From Schoenoplectus triqueter (lineage: Eukaryota; Streptophyta; Magnoliopsida; Poales; Cyperaceae), in the NCBI GenBank assembly GCA_964058805.1, contig CAXKVV010000026.1:1-39877 (forward strand): 39,877 bases of DNA. The letters run 5' to 3'. A program made the position numbers and the translations under genes. The notes below the pieces were generated by a model. The model was not told where the DNA came from. It searched no databases and saw nothing but the letters and a program-made list of their open reading frames with translations. Every line of letters starts with the position of its first letter. Within the stretch, counting starts at the first letter, position 1. Below, in pieces: positions 21,211-32,431 of the stretch.

Positions 21211-22539
21211 TTTATTAGAGGTAGTATCTATTATATTTTGAATTAACAACAAACTTAGTTGCGACGTAAACTGGTATTATAAATTTTCATAAAGCAACTC
21301 ATAATGCTAGATGTATATCAATATAGAGAATAATGATCTCTAATTTAAATTAAATGCAATACATGATGCTGGAGCAAATTATAAGAATAGAAATAGACTG
21401 TCCGATAGACTTTTTATTTGAGACTAATCTTTAGATAATTTGTTTGCTCAGAATATAAAAACACAGAATTCAAAAAACATCATACTATAAATATAGTCAC
21501 GTAGTTGCTTCAAAGAAATAATGGTTAAGATGCATGTTTTTGGCTCAATTCAGCAAAGACCCTGAAAAACAAAAATTTAAATAGGAATGACCCCCGCTAG
21601 AATTTCATGTCGGAAATGCAATATTCTATTCCTTTTCAGAGAAAAATAAGAACAACACGGAATTCATCATCTAAATATTGTTCAACTCGAGAGCCAAGTG
21701 GCATTGTAAACAAATACAATTTAGCATGATCTACATATTGTTCAGTCGTAAGAAAAACTACAAAACAAAATTCACTTTCTTTTTAGTTTCATATATGTTA
21801 GTAATAATAGGTTGGCAAATTTGACATGTTAAAAAAATAATAGAACAAATAAAGAATCTAACACAACAAACAACATCTTCATCTCACTCTCGACATGATG
21901 GGTAGCATTTGGATGTACATATATTCCCCCCATCTGCTTTTCTTCTTGCCTTATACAATGTCAGAACTACTCATCAATGTGTATAATATCAAAGCAAATA
22001 AGAAAAAAAAATATTATTTGAAGACAAAAATAATTAAGAAACATATCTTTACCTATTACATCTAACATGTACCTTCTACGTCTATAGCATCGTAGAATAT
22101 TTTTAATTGTCTGCAAAGCTAATAATTCACATGCAACTCATATTTCTAATTAGCAAATAAAGCTTTATTTCTGCATATAGATTTATTTTGGTCTAGATAT
22201 TTCAAAGACAAAGAGAGGGGAAAGAGAAAGGTGTACGCTTGGTGGAGTCAAACAAATGACTTGTGAGAACTGCAAAGTTCTTAAGGCTTCAATTTATTAT
22301 CCCCTCCAAATATCAAAATCAACCTAAAATATCAAATCAAAAGCATAATAGTAAGCAAAAAACTTGATACTATAAATGAATTTGCTAAATGAACACAGTT
22401 TTAAAATACAATAGATGGAAAAAAAACTAATACTGTAAATGAATTTGATAAACAGGATCATCTGTGGAAATATTATAAAAGCTTGTCACTAACATTTAAA
22501 AACCTTCAAGAACTATATAGCAGGAAGAGAGCTTGATAA
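21211..22539 (-). other. Probable Helitron interior, no gene recognised
   Basis: This is AT-rich sequence downstream (in the plus direction) of the Helitron end. A loosely duplicated unit of about 63 bases (ATACTATAAATGAATTTG at about 22367, ATACTGTAAATGAATTTG at about 22430) is present. I see no Rep or helicase motif, so a non-autonomous element is likely. Confidence 0.35.
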
Positions 22540-22559
22540 TTAGCGCACCTGTCCCAAAG

Positions 22560-22690
22560 GCAGATATAGAGAGAGAGCACTTATGATTGGAGAAAGCGAG
22601 CAACCTAGCTGCAGTGATTTGATCCGCCTTCTTAACCTCAATCTGCTTTGCTTTAATAATAGTGCAGCTTCATTAAAACTATAACCTGAA
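22560..22690 (-). other. Exon-like fragment, unknown gene (minus strand)
   Basis: On the minus strand a pyrimidine tract and CAG (near 22690) precede a stretch open in more than one frame to about 22555, where CAG is followed by GTGCGC, a good donor site. One frame reads KAKQIEVKKADQITAARLL, which looks like real protein, but I do not recognise the family. Given the nearby Helitron end it may be a captured exon. Confidence 0.3.
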
Positions 22691-22739
22691 AGAGGAAGAT
22701 GAAAGTATAGATAATATAACCTGTTGTAATGTACCATAA

Positions 22740-23879
22740 CTGAGGGGGCAGAGAAGGACTCATGTTGTTATTTGAAGGGAGGGGATATGAGCACCACTCT
22801 AATGTTGCTGGGGTATGTATGAACATTTACAGGGTTGCACATCAATTTCTAGGTTTTGTAGACACCAATTGATTTTTAGTCTCTGTAATCTAGTCTCAAT
22901 ACAACAAATGCAACTTTAAAATGTAAATAATTCTGTCGTTACCGCATCCATAAGAGCATGAATCTCATGTTCTATCAGTTCAGATGCCACCCTCTTTTAG
23001 ACCACCAATTTCCTCTTATGACAAGCTTTCTGCTATGACCTGTAAAATATAAAGAAAAGATTCCCACTTGAACCAACTATGAATGGCAATAATATTGCAT
23101 GTTTGCAATCCTTGGGAGCATCCATGCCAAATTGAAATGAACTTTCAATTCAAATGATAGAAAAAGAGAATTCAATGCATCAAGTCAAGTCCCTTAAAGA
23201 GAGAATTCTTCTACCAATGTTAGTTTGATATAATAGCTAAATTATCTGAAAGAACAAATTAGAAGTAAATGTGAGGAGGCATTAACTGTATCATCCGATT
23301 TTGCTGGTAGATGCTTAAATATGAATAATCGCCTTGTTTATAATTGATCAAATTAATTAAACATGACTTATGTCACGGGCGTGTCAGGCTGAAGTAGCAG
23401 TAGCCGTTAAAAAAAAGAATTTGAATTATTTGATCTAGCAAAAGAGACGGAAAGGGTGCTGGACCAGAATGGGCTTAATATGAGTGTGGCTCAACTATAA
23501 TCTATTAAAGACCAAGCAAAAAAGAATATCTGATGATCCACAAACAGTTACAGAGAAAGGAACATTCGAGAATAATATGAAAGTTAGTTGCAAGTTGTCA
23601 GAAGAATAAGCATCCAAAGTATTTATTTACTTTTTATAATTTATCAAGTTACAGTTTCAGTTTTATCTCTTTTAATTTCGGCTATGATATAAATAGCCAT
23701 CGTTGTAATAAAGAACTTTACAATGTAATTTTCTAGAACTCTGATATATACAAAAATGGTGATTCCTTGCCAATACTGTTATCTTCCTCAAAACTCATAA
23801 AAAAAAAGAAAAAAAAGCGTGACATATTATCACCGGAGGAGATGAGGTTCATCCAATAAATAGGGTCCAATGTAAAATT
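22740..23879. other. Unassigned DNA
   Basis: Mixed intergenic sequence with several short G/A-rich islands (22745-22800, 23435-23480). No frame or repeat could be assigned. It may be intronic to the exon-like pieces on the minus strand. Confidence 0.3.
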
Positions 23880-23889
23880 GGGTAGCTCG

Positions 23890-24464
23890 ATAGTCCAATT
23901 TCTCAAATTCATATCCACAACAGAAGAAACCCTAGAAATCAGCTTCTCCATCATTAGCTCGACGCTTGTTGAGGCTTTCATCAGATTCACCTAAGACTCA
24001 AGGGAGCCACGTAGATTAGTCCAACCGAGGAACTCAGATCAAAAAAAGGATTTTCACATATCACGGTGAAGAATCATAAAAATGGACTCACCGGAGGAGG
24101 CATTCGCCATTGCTTTTGTCAAATCTGTCTGAAATGAGGGCTGATCTAAGCCCTCACTTAGTGCTTGACCGGTGAAAGGAGAGAGTGATGTTGCTTTGCG
24201 CTGCATAGGCACACTCAATGAGAGGGTGAGAGGAGAAAGAGCATCAGATTGGATGAGAGTGAAAGGAGAAAGAGAAAGAGGATAAGAACGGCTCGGCGAG
24301 ACGATCACGAAGCGCAAATAATAAATGTCGAATCGTGATGGAATCTTGGCCACTCCAATAGATGAAAATGAATCGTGAAGCTCACAAAGACGTGCAGTTA
24401 AATCCTGACGGCACAAACAACCAATCCAACGGTTTAGAAGGCCAAATTGCTGAGAGCTCAGCAT
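23890..24464 (-). other. Two exon-like fragments of an unknown gene (minus strand)
   Basis: On the minus strand a CT-rich leader-like stretch (24330-24215) runs into ATG at 24214 and an open frame MQRKATSLSPFTGQALSEG, continuing through QTDLTKAMANASSG to a GTGAGT donor near 24090. About 100 bases further, an acceptor-like CTTAG (near 23990) precedes a frame reading ESDESLNKRRANDGEADF and then a stop. Together they look like the first two exons of a gene with its leader, but I do not recognise the protein and the reading frame ends early. It could be a gene fragment captured by the Helitron whose 3' end lies at 21170, or a degraded host gene. Confidence 0.35.
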
Positions 24465-24474
24465 TTCTCCCCCC

Positions 24475-24790
24475 TTTTAAAGGGAGGTTATATAAAGAAA
24501 AAAATAAAATTAGAAAAAAAATTACATATATTTTATTTTACTTATATATTGATAGATTAATAGTGTTTCAATTTTTATATAATTTCATTATCGTTTGATA
24601 GTCCATCAAGTTAAATTAAAGCCATGCCAAATTGTATAAAATTTTGATGATTTTTGATGGACTATCAAACAACAATAAAATTGCATGAAATCTGAAACAC
24701 TATCAACTTATAAATAAAAAACCATTTCTATAAACCTTTTTTTTCATTTTTGAGATTATTTTATATTTATTTAAAAATTTAATTATCAAG
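24475..24790. mobile_element. Long-hairpin MITE (family with TTTGATAGTCCATCAA)
   Basis: Arms centred near 24640 are inverted. ATTGATAGATTAATAGTG through TTTGATAGTCCATCAA on the left matches the complement of TTGATGGACTATCAAA through ACACTATCAACTTATA on the right, over at least 65 bases. Outer parts are similar but poorer. The element at 33358-33806 has the same core (TTTAATAGTCCATCAA and ATGCAATTTCAT), so the two belong to one family. Confidence 0.6.
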
Positions 24791-24831
24791 ATTGTCACAA
24801 TAACTCATTGCCAGGCGATCCTCACACTACT

Positions 24832-25236
24832 TATATATATAGAGTAGAGATACTGTGAGCTTAAGCTCATAGAGGCCTTCCGTGAACTTAACTCAAAAAA
24901 ATATATCAAATCATTTTGAAATTTTAATTTATCATTCTCATTAAATTCTTTATATGAAAATCTCATGGGATGCAAAAATTTGGAGCGTTTTGAGCTTTTT
25001 AAGTTGTGGTTTTTAATTTTGAAAATCAGCTCTAGAAATAATAATAATATATTCAATACTTGAACATCATTTTAAAAAAAAATTAAAAACGGTGACCTAA
25101 AAAACTCAAAACACTCCAAATTTTTGCATCCCATAATATTTTTATATAAAGAATTTAATGAGAATGATAAATTAAAATTTCGAGATGATTTAATATGTTT
25201 TTTGAGTTAAGCTCACGGAGGCTCACGGTATCTCCA

Positions 25237-25269
<33 letters not shown>
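24832..25269. mobile_element. Long-TIR MITE with (TA)n(GA)n edges
   Basis: The left arm starts GAGATACTGTGAGCTTAAG and the right arm, reverse-complemented, starts GAGATACCGTGAGCCTCCG. The arms match over about 160 bases (for example GATGCAAAAATTTGGAG in both), leaving a short loop near 25010-25085. Both ends run outward into GA-rich then TA-rich microsatellite. A third end of the same family lies at 38394. Confidence 0.85.
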
Positions 25270-25414
25270 ATCATACTCTATTCATAAAATACGTTAATTA
25301 CTATTTTAAATATTATCATATAAATATTACTATTAAATAATTGATTAAGAAGCATATTAGTATCGAAAATAATATTATCATTAACATAACAAAAAGAAAA
25401 AGATGAAAATATAT

Positions 25415-25767
25415 ACTATTATAGTTGCATCGGCTAAGCCGACCCAACTGGTCATTATTTACATTCACAAGACCGGTGCGCATAAAAATTAATGCATCAA
25501 AACTTTTGCATCAGCTTAGACCAACCCTAATAGAGAATATTCGTATTGACAAGGATGATGCAGATAATGAATTGATGCATGAAAATAATTGCTTTGACCA
25601 AACCAATTCAGATAGTCACTATTAGCATCAGCCAAGCCGATGCACATAAGTTATCACATCGGCTTTCTATATTAGGCCGATGCTAATGAATTTTATGACC
25701 GATGCTGATGACAAAAACTGATGCCATTGAGTGTTAGCCGATGCGGAAACGGCAATTTCCTATAGTG
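25415..25767. mobile_element. CACTA-type remnant with GCATCGGC subterminal repeats
   Basis: The right end, reverse-complemented, begins CACTATAGGAAATTGCCG. The interior is full of GCATCGGC and GCATCAGC words in both orientations, as in subterminal repeats of CACTA elements. The left end (CTATTATAGTTGCATCGGC) is degraded. It is too short to code for a transposase, so it is a non-autonomous or deleted copy. Confidence 0.6.
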
Positions 25768-26252
25768 GTAACACTACCACTACCATTAAAGTTTTGGGTT
25801 TAAAACTTAGCGCATGCTCAGAAAGGAAATTTTAGCACCTTAGAAGAACTTAATGCCGGACCAGCCTCTAATATAAAGAGGGCCTTCATAAAAAAAATAG
25901 ATATGTTTTCTCTAGAAAAAATAAGAACTTTCAAGAAGCAATTTTTATTGGAATCCATATTCGATATATTGCCATATTGGAATTTGTTTTTTTATTGATT
26001 GATCTAATTATGTCAGTATTAAAATATATTAAATGATATGGACATAATATTTTTATTGCTCTTTTCATTATTTTCAGATCAAATTGAGCGTAAAAAAATG
26101 GTTCAATGCAATGGGAAACTTGTATTAAAATGAAACCTTGTATCTTAGTTTATATATTTTTATCATCATTCTCTTATTCTTTCATTAACACTGATCTTTT
26201 CAAAATTCTAATCACAATTGGCTATGATCACTTTGGTTACTTCAGCATCATC
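25768..26252. other. Intergenic DNA, no gene seen
   Basis: AT-rich sequence up to the CACTA element. I found no clear homology to the region before 14784, apart from the short GCATC match at the CACTA insertion point. Confidence 0.4.
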
Positions 26253-28810
26253 CACTACAGAAAAGTGTCGTATCTGCATCTGGAAATAGTCAATTGCATC
26301 GGCACTTTTTTATTAGCATCAGCAAAAAAAAATTCCGACTGGGAAATTTTGATTTGAACATATTGCATTAGTAATGCTGATGTAACTATATATTTGTATC
26401 TATTTTGCAGATGCAAGTAAGTGTAGTTATTATTTTTCTGAAAATGAATTGGAGGGGGCACACTAAAATGCTGATGCACATCAGTACTACATCAGTTCTC
26501 GCGGATGTAAATAAATATAATATTTTTTCATCAGCTTAACAGATGCAAATAAATTCCCTCCAGTTGACGTAGAAAAAATAAAAAATTCCCTCCAGTTATC
26601 GCTGAATCGTTGGATATAACTAAGATTAATCTGATCCGTTAATCTGACCATTAGATATAACCTCAGACCCCAAAGTCTCAAACCCTATCTGCGTTCTCAC
26701 TTCTCAGCGGCGCCTCTCACGATCTCTCCTCTCATCCTGCGCGAATCGCGATCTCTCCTCTAGGCTCTGGCGATCCGTGATCTCTCTGAGTCTCTCGCGA
26801 TCTCTCCTCTCTCTAAGGCGATCGCTCTCACTCCATCAGCGCAGGCAGTCGGCACACTCCACTGCTCCATCGAGGCGCACGACTCCATCTCCACTGCTCG
26901 CACACTCTGGTACCTATGCTTATGTCTTTTTGTTAGTTAATTGTTCTTCGTGAAATTACACCGCCAAAGAGTGTGTCCGGTTTTATCTAGTCAGCATGGA
27001 TTTAATTGTAAAAAGTAAAAATAATATTCTCAGTTCTCATTTGATTCTTTTGTTTATTTTAGCTAAAATCTTAATACAGTATTGTAGCTAAAATATTTTC
27101 ATGGTTTGTGCTGAAGCAATTTGAATTCTCACAGGTCTGATTATAGAAGGAACTCAGCTTCTAGTTCTACTGGGCATACACATGAGACCTGAAAATATAC
27201 CGGCTCTGGCTTGAGTGGCACTAGAGACGGAGGTTATAGCAATGCTAGCAATGGCAGTGGAAATCAACCGAGAGGACATGTGGGAGGCCATGAAACATAC
27301 AATCCAAGAGAAAAATATGTTGTTTTTACTGCAAGTTCTGGTTCAAACAGAGGTAGGGGTAGAGATGGCATTTCACCTGGTGTTGGATGGACCAATGAGC
27401 ACCACAGGGTTTCAATCCTTTTCATTGCCTGTCATGTCACTTTGTTTTGGTATATTTTGTAAGTTGAAAACAAATCTTAAATAGTCTAAGGGTCTTAGTT
27501 TTTTTTTTCTCAATACCGTGTTGGTCTTAAATGTCGTTTTGTTTTTTGTTTGCGACTGGAAAATAAAATTTTCTCATGTGCATGCAGTATAAACTGATGT
27601 ATTTTACTATTTTGTTCTTTAATTTGGAAGGAATGATTTACTATTTTGTTCTTTAATTTTCATAACCATAATGTAGACTTCTATCTATACATTTGTTCCT
27701 AGATTTTTTGTGTGTGTCCAAGGTTGGCTTGGTCTTTATTGATTTGAGTCCACCCAATTTGGGTACTTCTCATTATCAGTAACCTGCAACTTGAGCTGCA
27801 GCATATTCTATCAGCTATAGATTTAACTGTAATTGTTTTATTTTGTGGATTAAGCTTATAGATTATTATAGGTAATCAGCGTCTTGTTATATTGACATCA
27901 CTAAAGAAGATGAATTCCTTATCTTGACGTGTGATAGAGTCTGGTAACACTTTTTTTTAAAGCTTCAAAGATTTTCTCATCTTTAAATTCAAATATATTG
28001 TATATCAATTTTATTCAGTTCTGATAGAAGTATGTAACTTGTAAGAATGGGAATTTAAGGCTTCAGTTATTACCCAAATAACTAATTATAATCTTGTCCA
28101 TTGCAGTAAAAGAAAGAACTAACCTGTAGTTGGAGGCTTCAATTCTCCTCCAGCAGCATACTTCCCCAAGACACTAGGCATGCTTATTAATTTATTTATT
28201 ATATTATTTTGCTAGTTGGATTTGTTAGTGTGTGAAAATTTTTAATTGTAAACTATTTTTCTGATTTGGATTATATTTGTCTGAATATGCATGTTGAATG
28301 TTGGTGAATGTTGTTGTGAATATTTTGAGAAAATTTGTTATTAATATCAGATCTATTAGGTTTAAATCATGGTATGAATATTGAGTTTTTGAAAAATCTT
28401 GGTATAAATGATGGGTTTAGCGTTTGTTATAGAAATGGAAAACATCATCTGTTATTAGAAAGAATAATGAAAGACATCATCTGTTATTAGATGCAAATAA
28501 AAGAAAATATCATTATATTAACAGATGCTAATATCAATAATTACATCAGTATTATGCTTGCAAAAAAATAATATTTGCTTCAGGGAACAAATGGAAATGA
28601 CAGTGAATCTTACATCTGTCTTTCCTGATGTAATACAATGCTGATGCAAATAAAAAATCGGATGCAATTGATTATCACCATCAAGCGTATTTACATCTGC
28701 GCTTAGCAACAACTTTCGGATGCTAAAGATTTTTATCATAAGCCTACTGATGTAAATAGTGTTTATTACATATGATCTGTCAGATGTTAGTGCGACGCTC
28801 TCCTGTAGTG
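26253..28810. mobile_element. CACTA (En/Spm-type) element, non-autonomous
   Basis: The left end is CACTACAGAAAAGTGTCG and the right end CGCTCTCCTGTAGTG, inverted for about 18 bases with few mismatches. The element is flanked on both sides by ATC (26250-26252, 28811-28813), the 3-base duplication typical of the superfamily. Subterminal regions (26270-26550, 28440-28800) are crowded with GATGC and CATCAG words in both orientations. The length is 2,558 bases, and no DDE transposase (TNPD-like) is readable. The interior keeps a promoter/leader-like CT-rich region (26690-26900) and a Gly/Ser/Arg-rich open frame near 27130-27460. Confidence 0.88.
26690..27462 (+). pseudogene. CACTA internal transcript-like region with Gly/Ser-rich frame
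   Basis: A CT-rich stretch with repeated CGATCTCTCCTCT words (26719-26815) looks like a 5' leader and ends at a donor-like GGTACC near 26910. After an intron-like AT-rich gap, CACAG at about 27135 opens a frame rich in Ser, Thr, Gly and Arg (SGTRDGGYSNASNGSGNQ, then SSGSNRGRGRDG) to 27462, with one in-frame TGA near 27189. I do not recognise a domain. Low-complexity N-terminal segments like this occur in transposon-encoded proteins, but a captured host exon is equally possible. Confidence 0.35.
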
Positions 28811-29012
28811 ATCACAAGTAATCAAGTAATCAAAAGTGTCCAACTACTACTTGAGCATTGAAAAACAGCAGAGCAACCTTAGTGGCACAAATTTACTTTT
28901 TTGACATTCCATCGCTCCTAGATTCGATCCACGATTTACCTATTATATTTTGTGCGGATATGCAATTTTCCGGTACAGAAACTCAGAAAGAGCCGTACTT
29001 GTGACTTGTGAG

Positions 29013-29615
29013 TAGGGCTGCACAAAAAAGCTCGGGCTCAGCTTAGGCTCGAGCTAAAATGACTTGAGCTCATTTGGCTCAAGCTAATCTGGTTTGGTAG
29101 TTAAATGAGCTGAGTTTGAGTTGGGGTTGGCTCGACTCAGCTCGAATAAAAAATAATTTATATATATTTTTGATGAACTCTAATCCGATAACTCCTCTCT
29201 CATCATCTCTCACTATCTCACCATATCAGCGGTTTAAAGACGTCTCTTACTTGCTCATAATTAGATTCGTATATCTGACTCGATAGTTTTTTGTTGGTCC
29301 ATTCATTCAAATTAATGCAGCGAAGATGTCATTGAAAACATAGTTTATTGATATACCAAATTTGTATCAATTTTTATACTAATCTTCTAGATGTACCAAC
29401 CTTATAGTTTGTAGATGTATTAAATCTAAATATCAAATTGAGTCAACGCACATGCATTGGCTCGTGAGCCAGCTCGCGAGCTAGCTCGAATAGTAACGAG
29501 CCGAGTTTGAGCTAGGTTTTTCAGATCGAAGCGTTTCACGAATTCGGCTCGACTCGACTCGAATTTTCATGAGCCGAGCTTGAGTTAAGCCCAGCTCGAC
29601 TCGTTTGCAGCCCTA
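29013..29615. mobile_element. hAT-type non-autonomous element, perfect 8-bp TSD
   Basis: The 603-base element has inverted ends TAGGGCTGCA and TGCAGCCCTA, followed inside on both sides by GAGCTCG-rich sequence. It is flanked by CTTGTGAG at 29005-29012 and 29616-29623, an exact 8-base duplication as expected for hAT. The interior has no transposase frame. The lack of target-site mutations suggests a fairly recent insertion compared with its neighbours. Confidence 0.9.
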
Positions 29616-29623
29616 CTTGTGAG

Positions 29624-30586
29624 TGAGTAATATTGAGTAACAGTGATACGGTGCTCCGGCACTGCCCCTTATTTCACCTATTAAAACTGAACCTCATACG
29701 CTGTAACTTTTTAAAGGATCCATTTTTCAGTTATGGTAAAAAGATTGGTGGGAAGTGGCGGGGATATTTCATGTTTTTCCTATTGGGTAATAAAATGATA
29801 CTCTTCAATGCCCACATGGTCCTCCATTGTCCATTTGGCACTCCACGGTCCCCACTGTTTATTTTCACATGACCACATAACTGTGCCAATCCGCAACTTG
29901 ACTGATTTTTAATTGAGGTGGGATCACAAAAAAATTATTGATATATTTTTTGTTCATTAATACAGTATAAATATTCAGAGTACGGTCTGTATTATTCAAC
30001 CTACATCTTGATTCATGTGTGATACGATGTGGTGCTCATTATAAAGAATCATAAATTGTTTCTCATCATTATTAATTTGTTTTTTTATTCATTCATCCTA
30101 ATTATGTTAATAATAAAATATGTCAAAAAATTATTGACATATTTTGTGTTGCAAATTAGACAATACAAAAAAGTATAATGGGTACTAGCTTGTAAATAAA
30201 CAAACGCTTGTGACACATGAGGAGTCGTAAAATGTATAACATATCTCATATTTTTTATATGCATTACATAAATCATGTATATAAATCTGAATTTCAAATT
30301 AAATTATTAAAATTTACAAAATTATAAAATATAATTGTTAAGTAATCCTTTCTCCAAGTTGAGCTTGAGCAGTTTACACTACGAAACACTAATTACATCA
30401 GTATCTTACCTAATCCGTGTCCACAACCTTATTATGTAATATCTCGAATGACTTATTCCCATATATATATAAAATTTGATCCATGTCTAGATATTCATAT
30501 GAAAATTATTTTGTATGGTTGGATCGACTATTTTCACTTTGATAACGAAGAACCGATCCATAGCACGGGAGCGATCCGTGCTATGC
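29624..30586. other. Segmental-duplication DNA, no gene
   Basis: This stretch pairs with about 17940-18700 of the left copy. No coding frame is supported. Confidence 0.5.
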
Positions 30587-30594
30587 ATAGCACC

Positions 30595-30991
30595 TAGGGG
30601 TGTCAATTATTGACCCGACCCGACAAGTTAACCTGACCCGAAGATAAATGGGTCGGGTATGAGTTTAATTTTTTGACCCCAGTCGGATTTGGGTCAACCC
30701 GTCCGACCTGATTAATTATATTTTTTGAAATAATTTTGTGATTTAGTACTAATTAAAGCTTAAATATATATTAATTAAGATTAATTATAAATTAATCAAT
30801 ATTTTATTGGTTAAAATTATATAAAAATAATTAATATATATTTAATTATTTTACACGGATCGGATCGATCCGTGACCCGTTGGATCGGGTATGCGTCAAA
30901 ATATTTTGACCTGAATTTAATCAGGTCGGATTCGAATCTGACTAAAAAATAATAAAATAATATGACCTGATCCGAATCATTGACGCCTCTA
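30595..30991. mobile_element. hAT-type MITE (TAGGGGTGTCAAT ends)
   Basis: The 397-base element has ends TAGGGGTGTCAAT and ATTGACGCCTCTA. It is flanked by ATAGCACC (30587-30594) and ATAGTACC (30992-30999), 7 of 8 bases identical. Inside each end lie GACCCGA/TCGGGT-type words; the middle is AT-rich. A related element interrupts the pseudogene at 32617-33033. Confidence 0.85.
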
Positions 30992-31230
30992 ATAGTACCA
31001 TAACCCAACTCTCTCTCTCTCTATATATATATAATATCTAAAAATAATATAACCGGTACTCTAAGTGGGCCAAATTCATTACATAAAATTTACTGTTATT
31101 TTGTAGGTCGGTAATGTAATTTAAGTTAATCGTGCATGGCCTGGAATTATTTGAGGCTAATTTAACTTGCGTACTGGCCGAGTGGCCCGAATGCTTTAAA
31201 TTACGGACTGACCAGTACTAGGTGTTCGTT

Positions 31231-32431
31231 CAATCCTTCATTATCATGCTGTATAATTACACACAAGAGGTCCATTTCACAAACCATCGATTGCAGGGAC
31301 TGCTTTAAGACATATATTTTCATAATCCGGGAATCAATATCCAATTTCATGCGAATATGAACTCACTTGTGAATTTAAAAAGAATGTGTCCAATAATTTA
31401 TTAAATCTATCGATCTTGAGAAACAATTCACCTTACATATATTCACATTCCATATTGCACAATCTGAATTCCAAAATCCGTTAAAGAATAAAGATCGGAT
31501 AAGTAATTTTATTCCAGTACACTAAAAATAGTTTTTACTTATTTCAAAGCTACTTAAATTGTTAAAAACACTAAACTACTTAAATTGTTAAAAATAATTA
31601 AAACATAATTACTCACATAAAAACACCAAGTAAATAAAACATAATTTCTCACATAAACTACTTAAATTGTTAAAAACACTATTCTCCTTTCGAATATTTA
31701 TATTGTAAAATATTCAGTTATTATAATTACATATTTTTATTAATTTAAACTACAACATAAAAGACGTTAGACAACACTCTTTTAACGAAGATTATAGGTC
31801 AAATCTGTTGTTAAAAGAGGGTTAGTAGCATTACTAAAATATTAAGATTTATTTTTTGTAATGGTTTTTATAAAAAGATATTTTTAAAATATTGTCCAGA
31901 GTCCAGACACACCAAAAAGTTAAACAAAAAAATATAGATCAATTGATCCATAATATAGATTCTAGAGTAAGTCTTAATAACTAGTTTAAACAAAAAAATA
32001 AAATTTAAAAGTTATCAATTTTTAATTATATATTCTTACAAAATTCATTAATTATCATCTAATTGAACTCTTCGAGATTTCATAACATTTCCATATAGAA
32101 AATGAAAAGACTCAAGTGATGTGAGTTTTTTAATGGTAAAAATGAATCTAAAAAGACCGTAAATTTATTGTTATTTTTTGTTTTATTGTCATTTTATTTT
32201 TGGTAAACTCAAAAATAACTTCAAAACAAAAAAGTGAAATGCTAAATGTATCTAAACGAAACTTCACAAAATTATGAAACAAATATATATTGGAATTCCA
32301 AATAACTTCAGTGGGTTTATTTACATTGATATATGTTTAAAAGCAACTCTACATAATTTTTTTTATAAAAATGAATAGTGTTTCATAAATGAATGGGGAC
32401 ATTGATCCCATTTGGATCATATAAATCAACC
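31231..32431. other. AT-rich intergenic DNA with a small direct repeat
   Basis: CTACTTAAATTGTTAAAAA occurs at about 31550, 31576 and 31658, mixed with repeats of ACATAATTNCTCACATAAA. Near 31770-31820 CTCTTTTAACGA and TTGTTAAAAGAG form a short inverted pair, perhaps a small MITE. No gene is seen. Confidence 0.5.

Larger units (their letters stand above)
28811..31230. repeat. Segmental duplication, right copy
   Basis: This is collinear with 14784-19010 (landmarks listed there) once the two hAT-type insertions here and the MULE there are removed. Outside the insertions it contains no recognisable gene. The CACTA element abuts its left edge, so the true left limit may have been hidden by that insertion. 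Confidence 0.8.

Noticed and set aside
24830..24850. Minus-strand TCTCTACTCTATATATATAAG as a possible Helitron 5' end pairing with the 3' end at 21170
   Set aside because: The same sequence, (TA)n then GA-rich then GATACYGTGAG, occurs at the other end of 24832-25269 and at 38394, so it is the terminus of a MITE family rather than a Helitron start.
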